Source: Shimia sp040370365 (GTDB lineage Bacteria > Pseudomonadota > Alphaproteobacteria > Rhodobacterales > Rhodobacteraceae). Taken from it: a DNA stretch of 64,000 nucleotides. The position numbers and the translations under genes are program-made. The notes beneath the pieces are model-generated. The model was not told where the DNA came from. It made no database searches and saw nothing but the letters and a program-made list of their open reading frames with translations. Location: contig NZ_BAABWQ010000001.1 of assembly GCF_040370365.1 (NCBI RefSeq), positions 310,001-374,000 of the forward strand, in the 5' to 3' direction. How positions within the stretch are numbered: position 1 is the stretch's first letter; each line of letters begins with the position of its first letter. Of the stretch, positions 8,490-17,514 are shown in pieces.

Positions 8490-10556
8490 ATGCCAGAATC
8501 TCGGTCCGAACCAACAACTGCCGTTGCAGGCATCGACGTGGGAGGCACTTTCACGGATTTGGTGGCTTTGAGCGCCGACGGCACTCTCAAACTGGCCAAA
8601 GTGCCCAGCACCCTGACCAACCAAGCTGACGGTGTTTTGAATGCCATAGCACAAGGTGCATGCTCCCCCGCAGAACTCTCTTTGATTGTGCACGGCACCA
8701 CCACCACGACCAACGCTGTTTTAGAGCGTAAACTTGCACGTACAGGGCTGATCACCACACAGGGCTTTCGCGACGTTTTGGAATTGGGTCGTCGCACAAG
8801 GCCTCAGGCCTACGGAATGCACGGCGTCTTTGTACCTCTGATCCCACGTGATTTGCGGATAGAGGTGCCTGAACGGATGGACCACACCGGAACAGTCCTC
8901 ACACCATTGGACATTTCGGCGGTCCGTATGGCTACCAAGACCCTGATTGAGAAAGGCTGCGAGGCGGTTGTTGTGCATTTCCTACATGCCTATGCGAACC
9001 CGACACATGAATTGGCAGCGGTTGCAGAGGTCCAGGCACTCTGGCCAAATGCATATATCACCGCCGGTCATCAACTCTTGTCTGAGAACCGCGAGTATGA
9101 GCGCGGTGTCACCGCTGCGGTGAACGCGTCTGTGCAACCCCTATTGGATCGCTACATCCATCGCCTTTTTCAATCTCTGAAAGAACAAGGGTATCCCGGG
9201 GATCTCCTGATCATGAACGGCAACGGAGGCATGGTCAGCGCACGCCATGTCGCTAAAGAAGCCGCCAAAACAGTGATGTCGGGACCGGCCTCAGGTGTGA
9301 TGGCGGCCGCATATACATCGCGCCGTGCCAAAACACCCAATGTGATCACTTATGACATGGGCGGCACCTCCACTGACGTGGCCCTGATCCGCAATGCCAC
9401 ACCAACCGTGTCCAATGAGGTAGAGGTCGAATACGGCATGCCCATTCACGTGGCAATGGTCGATGTGCGCGCCGTTGGCGCAGGCGGCGGATCTATCGCC
9501 AAAGTCAACGCAGGAGGGCTTGTGGAGATCGGCCCACAAAGCGCCGGCGCACACCCGGGGCCGATCTGTTACAACAAAGGCGGAGAGCAGCCCACGATTT
9601 CCGATGCTAACATGCTATTGGGTCGGCTCGATCCCAAAGGGATCAGCTCGCTGAAGTCGGTTGACATGCAAGCCCGTGTTCAAAAGGTTTTCCAAACACA
9701 CATTGGTGACGCGCTGGGCTGTGACGCCACACAGGCTGCCGCCGCTGTACTGCAAGTGGCCAATACCAAAATGGCTGGTGCTATCCGTATGGTTTCGCTG
9801 TCGTTAGGCGCCGATCCCCGTGATTTTGCGCTCTTTGCCTTCGGGGGAGCAGGGCCTTTGCATGCCTGTGCTTTGGCCAAAGACCTGAATATCCCCAAAG
9901 TGTTGGTCCCTGCCCGCCCGGGGCTGACCAATGCGCTGGGATGCGTCGTTGCTGATTTGCGCTATGACTTTGTGCAAACCATCAACGCACCTGTCCACCA
10001 GCTAGGCCCCAAACAAATCTCCACTGTTTTTGAGGATCAGGCCGCTCGAGGTCGCGATATGATCTCTGACGAGAACCTCCCAATCTCAGAGATAGAGACA
10101 CAGTACTCGCTCGATATGCAGTTTATTGGCCAAACTCATCTTTTGCGGGTCGATCTGCCGACACCACATGTCACAGTGGAGGCGCTGCAAACCCTTTTTG
10201 AACAGGTGTACAAAAACCGTTTTCGCGTTGAGTTGTCAGACATTCAAGCGGCGGTGGTCAATGTGAATTGCTCGGTGATCGGCCGACGCCGCGCACTGGA
10301 TCTCTCCTTACTGTTTGACACCAGAAAACGCAGACCGACACTGAGCGACGCACAAATTGGCAATCGTGCCACGTTCTTTGAAAGCCGTTGGCATAGCACC
10401 CCCATCTACGATCGTGAATCGCTTCCAGAACGTTTTTCCTTCACCGGTCCGGCCATCATCGAACAACTTGATACGACAACCTTTGTACCACCCGGCGATC
10501 ACGTCGCCCCAGACGCAGATGGTAACCTAATCATCACCATTGGGGGTGCCTCATGA
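8490..10556 (+). CDS. hyuA: Hydantoinase/oxoprolinase family subunit A
   Basis: A 688-residue protein of the HyuA family (N-methylhydantoinase A, 5-oxoprolinase, acetone carboxylase beta share the fold). The N-terminal ATPase fold starts with AGIDVGGTFTDLVALSADG, and a second phosphate-binding motif is DMGGTSTDVALIRN near residue 290. Further family regions are GNGGMVSARHVAKEAAKTVMSGPASG and ALFAFGGAGPLHACALA. With subunit B it should catalyse ATP-dependent opening of a cyclic amide in the cytoplasm. ATG at 8490 is preferred to the GTG three bases earlier because of its spacing from AAAGGA. It overlaps subunit B by ATGA. Confidence 0.93.
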   Translation: MPESRSEPTTAVAGIDVGGTFTDLVALSADGTLKLAKVPSTLTNQADGVLNAIAQGACSPAELSLIVHGTTTTTNAVLERKLARTGLITTQGFRDVLELGRRTRPQAYGMHGVFVPLIPRDLRIEVPERMDHTGTVLTPLDISAVRMATKTLIEKGCEAVVVHFLHAYANPTHELAAVAEVQALWPNAYITAGHQLLSENREYERGVTAAVNASVQPLLDRYIHRLFQSLKEQGYPGDLLIMNGNGGMVSARHVAKEAAKTVMSGPASGVMAAAYTSRRAKTPNVITYDMGGTSTDVALIRNATPTVSNEVEVEYGMPIHVAMVDVRAVGAGGGSIAKVNAGGLVEIGPQSAGAHPGPICYNKGGEQPTISDANMLLGRLDPKGISSLKSVDMQARVQKVFQTHIGDALGCDATQAAAAVLQVANTKMAGAIRMVSLSLGADPRDFALFAFGGAGPLHACALAKDLNIPKVLVPARPGLTNALGCVVADLRYDFVQTINAPVHQLGPKQISTVFEDQAARGRDMISDENLPISEIETQYSLDMQFIGQTHLLRVDLPTPHVTVEALQTLFEQVYKNRFRVELSDIQAAVVNVNCSVIGRRRALDLSLLFDTRKRRPTLSDAQIGNRATFFESRWHSTPIYDRESLPERFSFTGPAIIEQLDTTTFVPPGDHVAPDADGNLIITIGGAS

Positions 10557-12310
10557 CCGTTGACCCGGTGACCCTCACCGTCATTCAGGCAGGATTGCAG
10601 CAAGTCTGCGATGAAATGGATCTCAGCTTCTCACGCGCCGCCTTCTCCCCGGTAATTGCCGAAGCAAATGATCGCTCAGACGGCATTTATTCGGCCACGG
10701 ACGGTGCGCTCATTGCACAAGGCAATGCAGGCCTGCCTGTTTTTGTGGGCACCATGCAATACTCCACACGGACTTTGATCCAAATGATCAAAGACGGCAT
10801 GGTCGCGCCGCCGGCGCCTGGGGATATCTACATCGTAAATGACCCCTACCTGGGTGGCACCCATTTGATGGACGTCCGTTTTGCGATGCCTGTCTTCCGG
10901 CAAAGTAAGATCTTCTGCTGGCTGTCCAATACTGGACATTGGCCAGATACTGGCGGCGCGGTACCTGGTGGGTTCTCCGCCTCTGCAACGGCCGTTGAGC
11001 AAGAAGGCTTACGTATTCCGCCAGTAAAACTCTTCAAGCAAGGCGTATTAGATCAAGAAATTTTCTCGATCATCAAATCCAACATCCGTGTCGCTGAACA
11101 GCGTATTGGAGATGTGCAAGCTCAGGCGGCGGCCCTTCTGGTCGGGCAAGACCGACTTGCCTTGCTTTTGGATCGATATGGCGACGCAACGGTCTCTGAA
11201 ACCATAAAGGAGCTCAACAGCCGCGCACGCCTTCAAATGTTAGATGCGCTTTGTGACATTGTGCCCGGTGAATACCCCTCGACAGCTTTCGTTGACAGTG
11301 ATGGCGTGGTGAACGAACCACTCACCATCGCCCTAAAGGTCACCCGTGATGACAAAGGGCTGACGTTTGATTTTGAAGGCAGCAGCCCGCCCTGCCAAGG
11401 TCCGATGAATTCCGTCCGGGCCACCACGCTGTCTTCTGTTTATCTCGCAATGCGTCATATCTTTCCCGAAGTGCCAATGAACGCAGGCGCATTTGCACCG
11501 TTTAGTGTCGTTGGTATCAAGGGCACTTTTCTGGATGCGCAATATCCCCGTCCGGTCTCCGGATGCGCCGCGGAGGTTTCCCAACGGATTGCAGAGGCTG
11601 TGTTCGTTGCACTTGTGCCGGCTCTGCCAGACCGCGTCACAGCGGCGCCCGCCGGAACCAGCGGCAACTTTGCACTGGGGGGCTTTGACCCCGAAAAGTC
11701 CCGCGAGTACGTAATGTATCAAATATCCGGCGGCGGATATGGCGGAAATGCCGATCACGATGGGCTCGCCAACGGCTGCTCCACCATCGGCATTTCCAAA
11801 GCGCCCCCAATTGAAATTATGGAACAGGCGTTTCCCGTGTTGTACCACCGCTACGCGCTGCATGAAGACTCCGCTGGCGCAGGTGAACATCGTGGCGGAT
11901 TTGGGCTGGACTACGAAATCGAACTCCGACGGGGCCATGCCAAAGCCAGCTTTGTAATGGATCATGGACGGTTTGGCCCAAAGGGCGCACTGGGCGGCAT
12001 CGACGGCGGTGTAAACCGTGTGACCGTTGTCCAGAACGGATCACCCTACGTGCCAGCACATCTTTCCAAAGAACAGGACGTCCCACTGTCGTCGGGGGAT
12101 CGGGTCCGTGTTCAAACACCGGGTGGTGGAGGATTTGGAGATCCTTTGGAGCGCGACCCGAATTTGGTCAGCGAAGATGTGCGCCTTGGTCGATATCGCG
12201 CAGATACAGCACAAGACCTATTTGGCGTTGTGATCGAACAGGCCACATGCAAACCGGACATCAACGCAACCCACGCATTGCGACAAAAAATGCGCGCCAC
12301 CCCGTCGTGA
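10553..12310 (+). CDS. hyuB: Hydantoinase/oxoprolinase family subunit B
   Basis: A 585-residue HyuB protein. Typical features are the N-terminal region DPVTLTVIQAGLQQVCDEMD, YIVNDPYLGGTHLMDVR, SNTGHWPDTGG and the C-terminal glycine-rich end RVQTPGGGGFGDPLERDP, with which nearly all family members end. It is coupled to subunit A by a four-base overlap, so the two probably form one enzyme. Whether the substrate is hydantoin, N-methylhydantoin, 5-oxoproline or another lactam cannot be told from sequence alone. The gene converges with glutaryl-CoA dehydrogenase. Confidence 0.93.
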   Translation: MTVDPVTLTVIQAGLQQVCDEMDLSFSRAAFSPVIAEANDRSDGIYSATDGALIAQGNAGLPVFVGTMQYSTRTLIQMIKDGMVAPPAPGDIYIVNDPYLGGTHLMDVRFAMPVFRQSKIFCWLSNTGHWPDTGGAVPGGFSASATAVEQEGLRIPPVKLFKQGVLDQEIFSIIKSNIRVAEQRIGDVQAQAAALLVGQDRLALLLDRYGDATVSETIKELNSRARLQMLDALCDIVPGEYPSTAFVDSDGVVNEPLTIALKVTRDDKGLTFDFEGSSPPCQGPMNSVRATTLSSVYLAMRHIFPEVPMNAGAFAPFSVVGIKGTFLDAQYPRPVSGCAAEVSQRIAEAVFVALVPALPDRVTAAPAGTSGNFALGGFDPEKSREYVMYQISGGGYGGNADHDGLANGCSTIGISKAPPIEIMEQAFPVLYHRYALHEDSAGAGEHRGGFGLDYEIELRRGHAKASFVMDHGRFGPKGALGGIDGGVNRVTVVQNGSPYVPAHLSKEQDVPLSSGDRVRVQTPGGGGFGDPLERDPNLVSEDVRLGRYRADTAQDLFGVVIEQATCKPDINATHALRQKMRATPS

Positions 12311-12346
12311 CGCGCATTAGGTTAATCATGTTAACGCTCTGTTAAA

Positions 12347-13561
12347 TCAGGTAAATGCCTGCAAACCCGTCTGCGCGCGACCAAGGATCAACGCATGCAC
12401 ATCATGGGTGCCCTCATAGGTATTCACAGTTTCGAGATTCACCATATGACGGATTACCCCAAACTCAAGACTGATGCCGTTGCCACCATGCATATCTCGG
12501 GAAAGTCTTGCGATATCAAGAGCTTTTCCACAGTTGTTGCGCTTGATAAGTGACACCATCTCCGGTGCGGCTTTGGCCTCATCCATCAGTCGCCCAACTC
12601 GCAATGCCGCCTGCAACCCAAGCGAAATCTCCGTCTGCATATTCGCCAGCTTCAACTGAAACAGTTGCGTTTGTGCCAAGGGCTTGTTGAACTGCTTGCG
12701 ATCCAATCCGTATTGACGCGCCGCATGCCAGCAAAACTCAGCCGCCCCCATTGCGCCCCACGCGATGCCATAACGGGCGCGGTTCAAGCAGCCAAACGGA
12801 CCTTTTAGCCCCTCTACGTTAGGCAACAGCGCATCCTCTGACACCTCAACGTTTTCCATCACAATCTCGCCAGTGACAGAAGCCCGCAACGACGCTTTGT
12901 GCATGATTTTGGGTGCAGACAGGCCTTTCAGGCCTTTCTCGAGCACAAAGCCGCGAATTTTTCCGCCATGGGCATCTGACTTGGCCCAAACAACAAATAC
13001 ATCCGCTATTGGCGCGTTGGAGATCCACATCTTTGCGCCATTCAGAACATAACCTCCGTCGACCTTTTTGGCCGTGGTTGTCATGCTGCCCGGATCCGAA
13101 CCAGAGTCCGGTTCCGTCAAACCAAAGCACCCGATCCACTCTCCAGACGACAATTTGGGAAGGTATTTGGTACGCTGTGCTTCGGATCCATAAGCGTAGA
13201 TTGGATACATCACGAGAGAGCTCTGAACCGACATCATGGAGCGATACCCGCTGTCCACACGCTCGACCTCTCGTGCCACCAAGCCGTAGCTCACGTATCC
13301 AGCACCAATTCCGCCGTATTCTTCTGGTATGGTGGTCCCCAGCAGACCCATTTCACCCATTTCGGCAAAAATATCTGGATCCGTTTCCTCATTCTCAAAC
13401 GCCTGAGTCACACGAGGTGAGAGCTTTTCTTCACAGTAGGCACGCGCAGCGTCCCGCACCATACGCTCGTCTTCTTCAAGCTGGCTTTCGATCAGAAACG
13501 GATCTTCCCAATTGAATGACCCCAATTCGGGTTTTGATTGTGGTGCCAGGTCCTTGGCCAT
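12347..13561 (-). CDS. gcdH: Glutaryl-CoA dehydrogenase
   Basis: A 404-residue acyl-CoA dehydrogenase. The match to glutaryl-CoA dehydrogenases is close: GYRSMMSVQSSLVMYPIYAYGSE, where the Arg is known to hold the substrate gamma-carboxylate, FAD-region CFGLTEPDSGSDP, and the C-terminal TYEGTHDVHALILGR with the catalytic Glu at about residue 383. It oxidises and decarboxylates glutaryl-CoA to crotonyl-CoA, passing electrons to ETF, in lysine, tryptophan or aromatic catabolism. The start at 13561 has GGAGA four bases before it. It is divergent from a class III CoA-transferase that may make the glutaryl-CoA. Confidence 0.95.
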   Translation of the reverse strand: MAKDLAPQSKPELGSFNWEDPFLIESQLEEDERMVRDAARAYCEEKLSPRVTQAFENEETDPDIFAEMGEMGLLGTTIPEEYGGIGAGYVSYGLVAREVERVDSGYRSMMSVQSSLVMYPIYAYGSEAQRTKYLPKLSSGEWIGCFGLTEPDSGSDPGSMTTTAKKVDGGYVLNGAKMWISNAPIADVFVVWAKSDAHGGKIRGFVLEKGLKGLSAPKIMHKASLRASVTGEIVMENVEVSEDALLPNVEGLKGPFGCLNRARYGIAWGAMGAAEFCWHAARQYGLDRKQFNKPLAQTQLFQLKLANMQTEISLGLQAALRVGRLMDEAKAAPEMVSLIKRNNCGKALDIARLSRDMHGGNGISLEFGVIRHMVNLETVNTYEGTHDVHALILGRAQTGLQAFT

Positions 13562-13986
13562 GGTGTCTCCTTCGCTTGCGCCCCGCACTGGAGCTCAGAC
13601 ATTCGCGTGTGTCGCCAATCTGACCCAACTCCCTAAACTTTCAAGGATAAGTGGATGAAACGTCGCGACGTCGCATTTTCTTTGAACGCTTCTATTGAGC
13701 AAAATACTGTGCATTGCTAGATCAAATCAACACCCACCCGCCACGCGGGTTGCCCGTAGTGGACCAGTCTCCTCCGTGCAGCTCGAAAGGAAACTCGGAA
13801 GACCCGCACTATGTTGGTGCACGCTCGAAAGCCTGCAATTTTGGGGAGATCTACGTCCACGCCAGATCCTTAAGGCGGGCCACGACCGTTCATTTGGTCG
13901 TCAACTCCCGCGTTATTTTGCAAGCATATCAAATCAACCGTCGGCGGGTTTTCAGCCTGCACGCCACCCTACCTTAAAGGCCTCAC
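13562..13986. other. Intergenic region between gcdH and the CoA-transferase gene
   Basis: About 425 bases without a supported protein gene. It must hold the divergent promoters. It also contains a promoter-like pair on the + strand (TTGAGC at 13695, TAGATC at 13718, spacing 17) and, about 150 bases later, a two-tier hairpin followed by a T-rich run (13875-13919), treated separately as a candidate small RNA or leader. Confidence 0.6.
13730..13919 (+). ncRNA. Candidate small RNA or leader transcript
   Basis: Seen: a sigma70-like -35/-10 pair ending at 13723 and a terminator-like structure. Its outer stem is GCGGG (13875-13879) with CCCGC (13907-13911), its inner stem ACGACC (13882-13887) with GGTCGT (13896-13901), then TTATTTT. 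A terminator upstream of the CoA-transferase start implies either a free RNA of about 190 nt or an attenuated leader for that gene. No known RNA family was recognised. Confidence 0.3.
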
Positions 13987-15099
13987 ATGACCCCACTTCA
14001 TGGTCTCAAAGTTGTCGAACTCGCCCGCATTCTTGCGGGTCCTTGGATTGGTCAATCGCTCGCTGATCTGGGCGCAGAGGTGATCAAGATCGAAGCGCCG
14101 CAAGGCGATGACACCCGCACATGGGGCCCTCCTTTCATTGAACGCAATGGGGATACATCTGCGGCCTATTTCTATGCCGCCAATCGCGGTAAAACCTCTA
14201 TCGTCGCAGATTTCCGTACTGAGCAAGGACGCGCGCAGGTTTTGGAGCTGATCGAAGACGCCGATATTCTGATTGAGAATTTCAAAGTGGGCGGACTAAA
14301 AAAGTACGGTCTCGACTACGACAGCCTCAGCAAAGTTAACCCACGCTTGATCTACTGTTCAATCACCGGCTTTGGCCAAACCGGTCCCTACGCCGCCCGA
14401 GCGGGTTACGATTTTATGATCCAGGGTATGTCCGGCCTTATGTCCATCACCGGCGAACCCAATCAGCAACCGCAAAAAGTTGGTGTTGCGGTCACAGATG
14501 TGACGACTGGGCTATACGGCACCATTGGCATTCTCGCCGCCCTGCACCAACGCCACACAACCGGGCGTGGACAGCACGTTGACATGTCTTTGCTGGATTG
14601 CGCCACGGCGATGTTGGCCAATCAAGCCATGAACTACCTCACCACTGGTGAGAGCCCCACTCGCCAAGGCAATGCGCACCCCAACATTGCGCCCTATCAA
14701 GCCGTCCCCACATCCGATGGCCATATCATCCTTGCCGTTGGCAACGATGGGCAATTTCAACGTCTGTGCGGCGTACTCTCCCGGGGGGATCTGGGTGATG
14801 CGCCAGGTTATGCCACCAATCAGCTGCGCGTCGCCAACCGAGAGGCGCTAACAGTTCAGATTGAATTGGAAACCCAAAAATGGACGGCAGCGGAATTGTT
14901 AGCAGCTTTGGAGGCCGCAACGGTTCCAGCTGGACCGATCAATTCGATTGAACAGGCGCTTACCGATCCACAGATCATCGCGCGTGGTATGGTTGTTCAG
15001 TCGGAAGGCATTCGTGGTTTGCGCGGCCCATGGCAATTTTCGGACGCTGAACTGGCCACCAGCCGCACCGCACCGATCCTGCCAAAATCAGATGTCTAA
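13987..15099 (+). CDS. CaiB/BaiF family (class III) CoA-transferase
   Basis: A 370-residue protein with the class III features LKVVELARILAGPWIGQSLADLGAEVIKIE (read in parts) at the N-terminus, NRGKTSIVADF, and AGYDFMIQGMSG, whose Asp at about residue 142 is the expected acyl-carrying catalytic residue. Class III enzymes move CoA between carboxylic acids. Next to glutaryl-CoA dehydrogenase the likely role is succinyl-CoA:glutarate CoA-transfer (like the SUGCT enzyme), an inference from context. The stop overlaps the convergent ABC ATPase stop by four bases. Confidence 0.9.
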   Translation: MTPLHGLKVVELARILAGPWIGQSLADLGAEVIKIEAPQGDDTRTWGPPFIERNGDTSAAYFYAANRGKTSIVADFRTEQGRAQVLELIEDADILIENFKVGGLKKYGLDYDSLSKVNPRLIYCSITGFGQTGPYAARAGYDFMIQGMSGLMSITGEPNQQPQKVGVAVTDVTTGLYGTIGILAALHQRHTTGRGQHVDMSLLDCATAMLANQAMNYLTTGESPTRQGNAHPNIAPYQAVPTSDGHIILAVGNDGQFQRLCGVLSRGDLGDAPGYATNQLRVANREALTVQIELETQKWTAAELLAALEAATVPAGPINSIEQALTDPQIIARGMVVQSEGIRGLRGPWQFSDAELATSRTAPILPKSDV

Positions 15100-15785
15100 A
15101 CACCCAGATATCTGTCGGTCTCCTCAGCGCCAAGGTCATTAAAGGCTCCAGTCCAGACCGTGCGGCCCTTTTCTAGGATCACGGCACGGTCAGCCACCTG
15201 CCCCAATTCACGCAGTGATTTGTCGATTGCGATAATCGCCATGCCACTTTCTGCCTTTAACTTGGCCAAAGCCTCCCAGATTTCCTGCCGGATCACGGGT
15301 GCAAGCCCCTCAGTGGCCTCATCCAAGATCAGCAAACGCGGGTTGGTCATCAGCGCACGCCCAATCGCCAACATCTGCTGCTCTCCACCAGACAACGATG
15401 CCGCTGCTTGGTCACGGCGTTCTGCCAGCCGCGGAAACAGCGCACAAACTGCGCCAAAATCCCACGCGCCTTTACGCGCGGCCGCAATAAGGTTCTCATG
15501 CACGCTCAGATTGGCAAAACAGCGCCGCCCTTCTGGCACCAGCCCAATCCCCAATCGAGCCGCTTTGTAAGACGGCAGATCGGCCATGTCCCTGCCATCA
15601 AATGTCACCGCTCCGCTGGAATGGCGTAGCATCCGGCACATCACTTTCACCGAAGTGGTTTTCCCCATGCCATTGCGTCCCATCAACGCCAGAACTTCGC
15701 CTTCGTCCACCTCAAGTGACACATCAAACAATGCTTGGCTCGGCCCATAGAAAGCGCCGATGTTTTTGAGTTCAATCAAACTCAT
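15096..15785 (-). CDS. Branched-chain-type ABC importer ATPase (LivF-like), system 2
   Basis: A 229-residue subunit with Walker A GRNGMGKTT, signature ASLSGGEQQMLAIGRALM, and Walker B LLILDEATEGLAP. Ala replaces the usual Pro after the Walker B Glu (DEAT for DEPT), a mild variation also seen in other LivF proteins. It is last in the second importer operon and overlaps the LivG start by ATGA. It converges with the CoA-transferase gene, which supports a link between this importer and glutarate-related catabolism without proving it. Confidence 0.93.
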   Translation of the reverse strand: MSLIELKNIGAFYGPSQALFDVSLEVDEGEVLALMGRNGMGKTTSVKVMCRMLRHSSGAVTFDGRDMADLPSYKAARLGIGLVPEGRRCFANLSVHENLIAAARKGAWDFGAVCALFPRLAERRDQAAASLSGGEQQMLAIGRALMTNPRLLILDEATEGLAPVIRQEIWEALAKLKAESGMAIIAIDKSLRELGQVADRAVILEKGRTVWTGAFNDLGAEETDRYLGV

Positions 15786-16537
15786 GTAGGCACCTCATCA
15801 CCGAGGTAGGCTGCCCGGATTTCAGGGTTCACTTTGATGTCTTCCGGTGTGCCGGTGGCAATCACCTGACCGTAAACAAGTACGCTGATCCGATCGGCAA
15901 GCGCAAAAACCGCGTCCATGTCATGTTCAATCAAAAGGATCGGTGCAGACTGACGCAACTCAGTCAGCAAAGCTATCATTTGCTGTGCGCCTTCTAGTCC
16001 AAGCCCCGCCATCGGTTCATCCATCAAAAAGACCTTGGGCTGCAGCGTGAGCGCCACGGCCACCTCAAGTTGCCGCCGCTGGCCATGACTTAAATCCGCC
16101 GTAAGCATCGCCGCGTACTCCGCCAAGCCAACACGCGCCAATGCATCTTGCGCCGCAGATAGCAAAGCTCGGTCTTTCATAACGGGCTTTAGAAAACGCA
16201 TCACATCACCACGCCGACCCAGCGCCCCAAGCACTGCGTTTTGCAAAACCGTGTGCTCCATCGACAGCGAGGAAATCTGAAACGTCCGCCCCAACCCGAG
16301 ACGCGCACGGGCAGCGGGGCCCTTGCCGGATAAGTCATCCCCCATCAAATGAACTGACCCACTGTCAGACATCATATGCCCCGTGATTTGTTGGACTAAG
16401 GTAGACTTCCCTGCCCCATTTGGACCAATCAGCGCGTGGATCTCACCTTTGCGCAAATCCAGCGACACATCATTTGTCGCCCGTAGTGCCCCAAAACTTT
16501 TGAAAAGCCGATTTGTACTGAGAACCACATCAGTCAT
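15782..16537 (-). CDS. Branched-chain-type ABC importer ATPase (LivG-like), system 2
   Basis: A 251-residue ATPase starting MTDVVLSTNRL. Walker A is GPNGAGKSTL, signature LSHGQRRQLEVAVAL, Walker B VFLMDEPMAGLG, and switch His in ILLIEHDMDAVF. An open frame of ten more codons lies upstream, but the ATG at 16537 is where LivG similarity begins and it overlaps the end of the LivM gene by eight bases. With the LivF-like subunit it should form the energising dimer of importer 2. Confidence 0.93.
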   Translation of the reverse strand: MTDVVLSTNRLFKSFGALRATNDVSLDLRKGEIHALIGPNGAGKSTLVQQITGHMMSDSGSVHLMGDDLSGKGPAARARLGLGRTFQISSLSMEHTVLQNAVLGALGRRGDVMRFLKPVMKDRALLSAAQDALARVGLAEYAAMLTADLSHGQRRQLEVAVALTLQPKVFLMDEPMAGLGLEGAQQMIALLTELRQSAPILLIEHDMDAVFALADRISVLVYGQVIATGTPEDIKVNPEIRAAYLGDEVPT

Positions 16538-17513
16538 GTGCTTTCTCCCGGCCAGCCAATGCGCCAATCACGCCACCTTTGGCAAACAACACGATGCCCA
16601 ACAAAAGCGCTCCTAAGTAAACGTGCCAGAATTCGGAGAGACCACCTAAAACATGTTCGAGCAAGATAAACACCATTGCGCCAATCACCGGGCCAAATAG
16701 CCGTCCGACTCCGCCGATAATGATGAAAACGATGATTTCACCTGACATCTGCCAGCTCAACATTGTCGGGCTGACGAAACGGTTTAGATCTGCAAACAAC
16801 GCGCCTGCAAGCCCTGTGATGGCACCAGAAATCGTAAACGCAACAAGCCTTAGTCGATACGGCTCCACACCGACGGACAGCACCCTTGTCTCGTTCTGCC
16901 GTGCAGCGCTCAGCGCCAGACCAAAGGAGGACTTTTGCACAGCACTCATCAGCCATAACACCAAGCACAAAAGACCAAAACACAACCCAAAAAACTGGAT
17001 CGGGACCAAAGTATTCAATCCGGGAAAGTCATTGCGGACGTAGATAGACAACCCATCTTCGCCGCCATATGCTGGCCAACTGATCGCGAAATAGTAAATC
17101 ATCTGCCCAAAAGCCAGCGTGATCATGATAAAGTACACACCGGAAGTTCGTAGGCTTAAGAGGCCAATTGCTAGGGCTGCCAAAGCGCTTGTGACAATTG
17201 CCACCATCCAAATCACGAGCATCGATTTGGTGCCCTCGATTGCGAAAGGCACCTCCATGAGCGGCGTATATGATTGGGCATGGCTGGCCAGAATGCCCAT
17301 GGCATACCCACCGATACCGAAGAACGCCGCATGGCCCAAGCTTATCAAACCGCCCAAGCCCAACGCGAGGTTTAACCCAACGCCCGCCAACGCAAAGATT
17401 GCAGCACGTGTTGCCAACGTAATTGTGAATGGTTCATCCACAATCCAGGCCCAAATAGGGACACCCGCCAACAGCGCCAGCGACGCAATATTTATGTAAG
17501 TTTCGCGCCCCAT
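16530..17513 (-). CDS. Branched-chain-type ABC importer permease (LivM-like), system 2
   Basis: A 327-residue polytopic protein. LivM features are GVGLNLALGLGGLISLGHAAFF (read in parts) near residue 42, ALRTSG-like LLSLRTSGVYFIMITLAFGQ, AARQNETRVLSVGVEPYR and IIIGGVGRLFGPVIGAM. The C-terminus GREKAHD is short and charged. It starts one base after the LivH stop and overlaps the LivG gene, so the genes are read as one unit. Confidence 0.92.
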   Translation of the reverse strand: MGRETYINIASLALLAGVPIWAWIVDEPFTITLATRAAIFALAGVGLNLALGLGGLISLGHAAFFGIGGYAMGILASHAQSYTPLMEVPFAIEGTKSMLVIWMVAIVTSALAALAIGLLSLRTSGVYFIMITLAFGQMIYYFAISWPAYGGEDGLSIYVRNDFPGLNTLVPIQFFGLCFGLLCLVLWLMSAVQKSSFGLALSAARQNETRVLSVGVEPYRLRLVAFTISGAITGLAGALFADLNRFVSPTMLSWQMSGEIIVFIIIGGVGRLFGPVIGAMVFILLEHVLGGLSEFWHVYLGALLLGIVLFAKGGVIGALAGREKAHD

Positions 17514-17514
17514 A

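Noticed and set aside
12311..12346. Terminator between hyuB and gcdH
   Set aside because: GTTAA and TTAAC can pair around five bases, but the stem is AT-only and no T-run follows on either strand.
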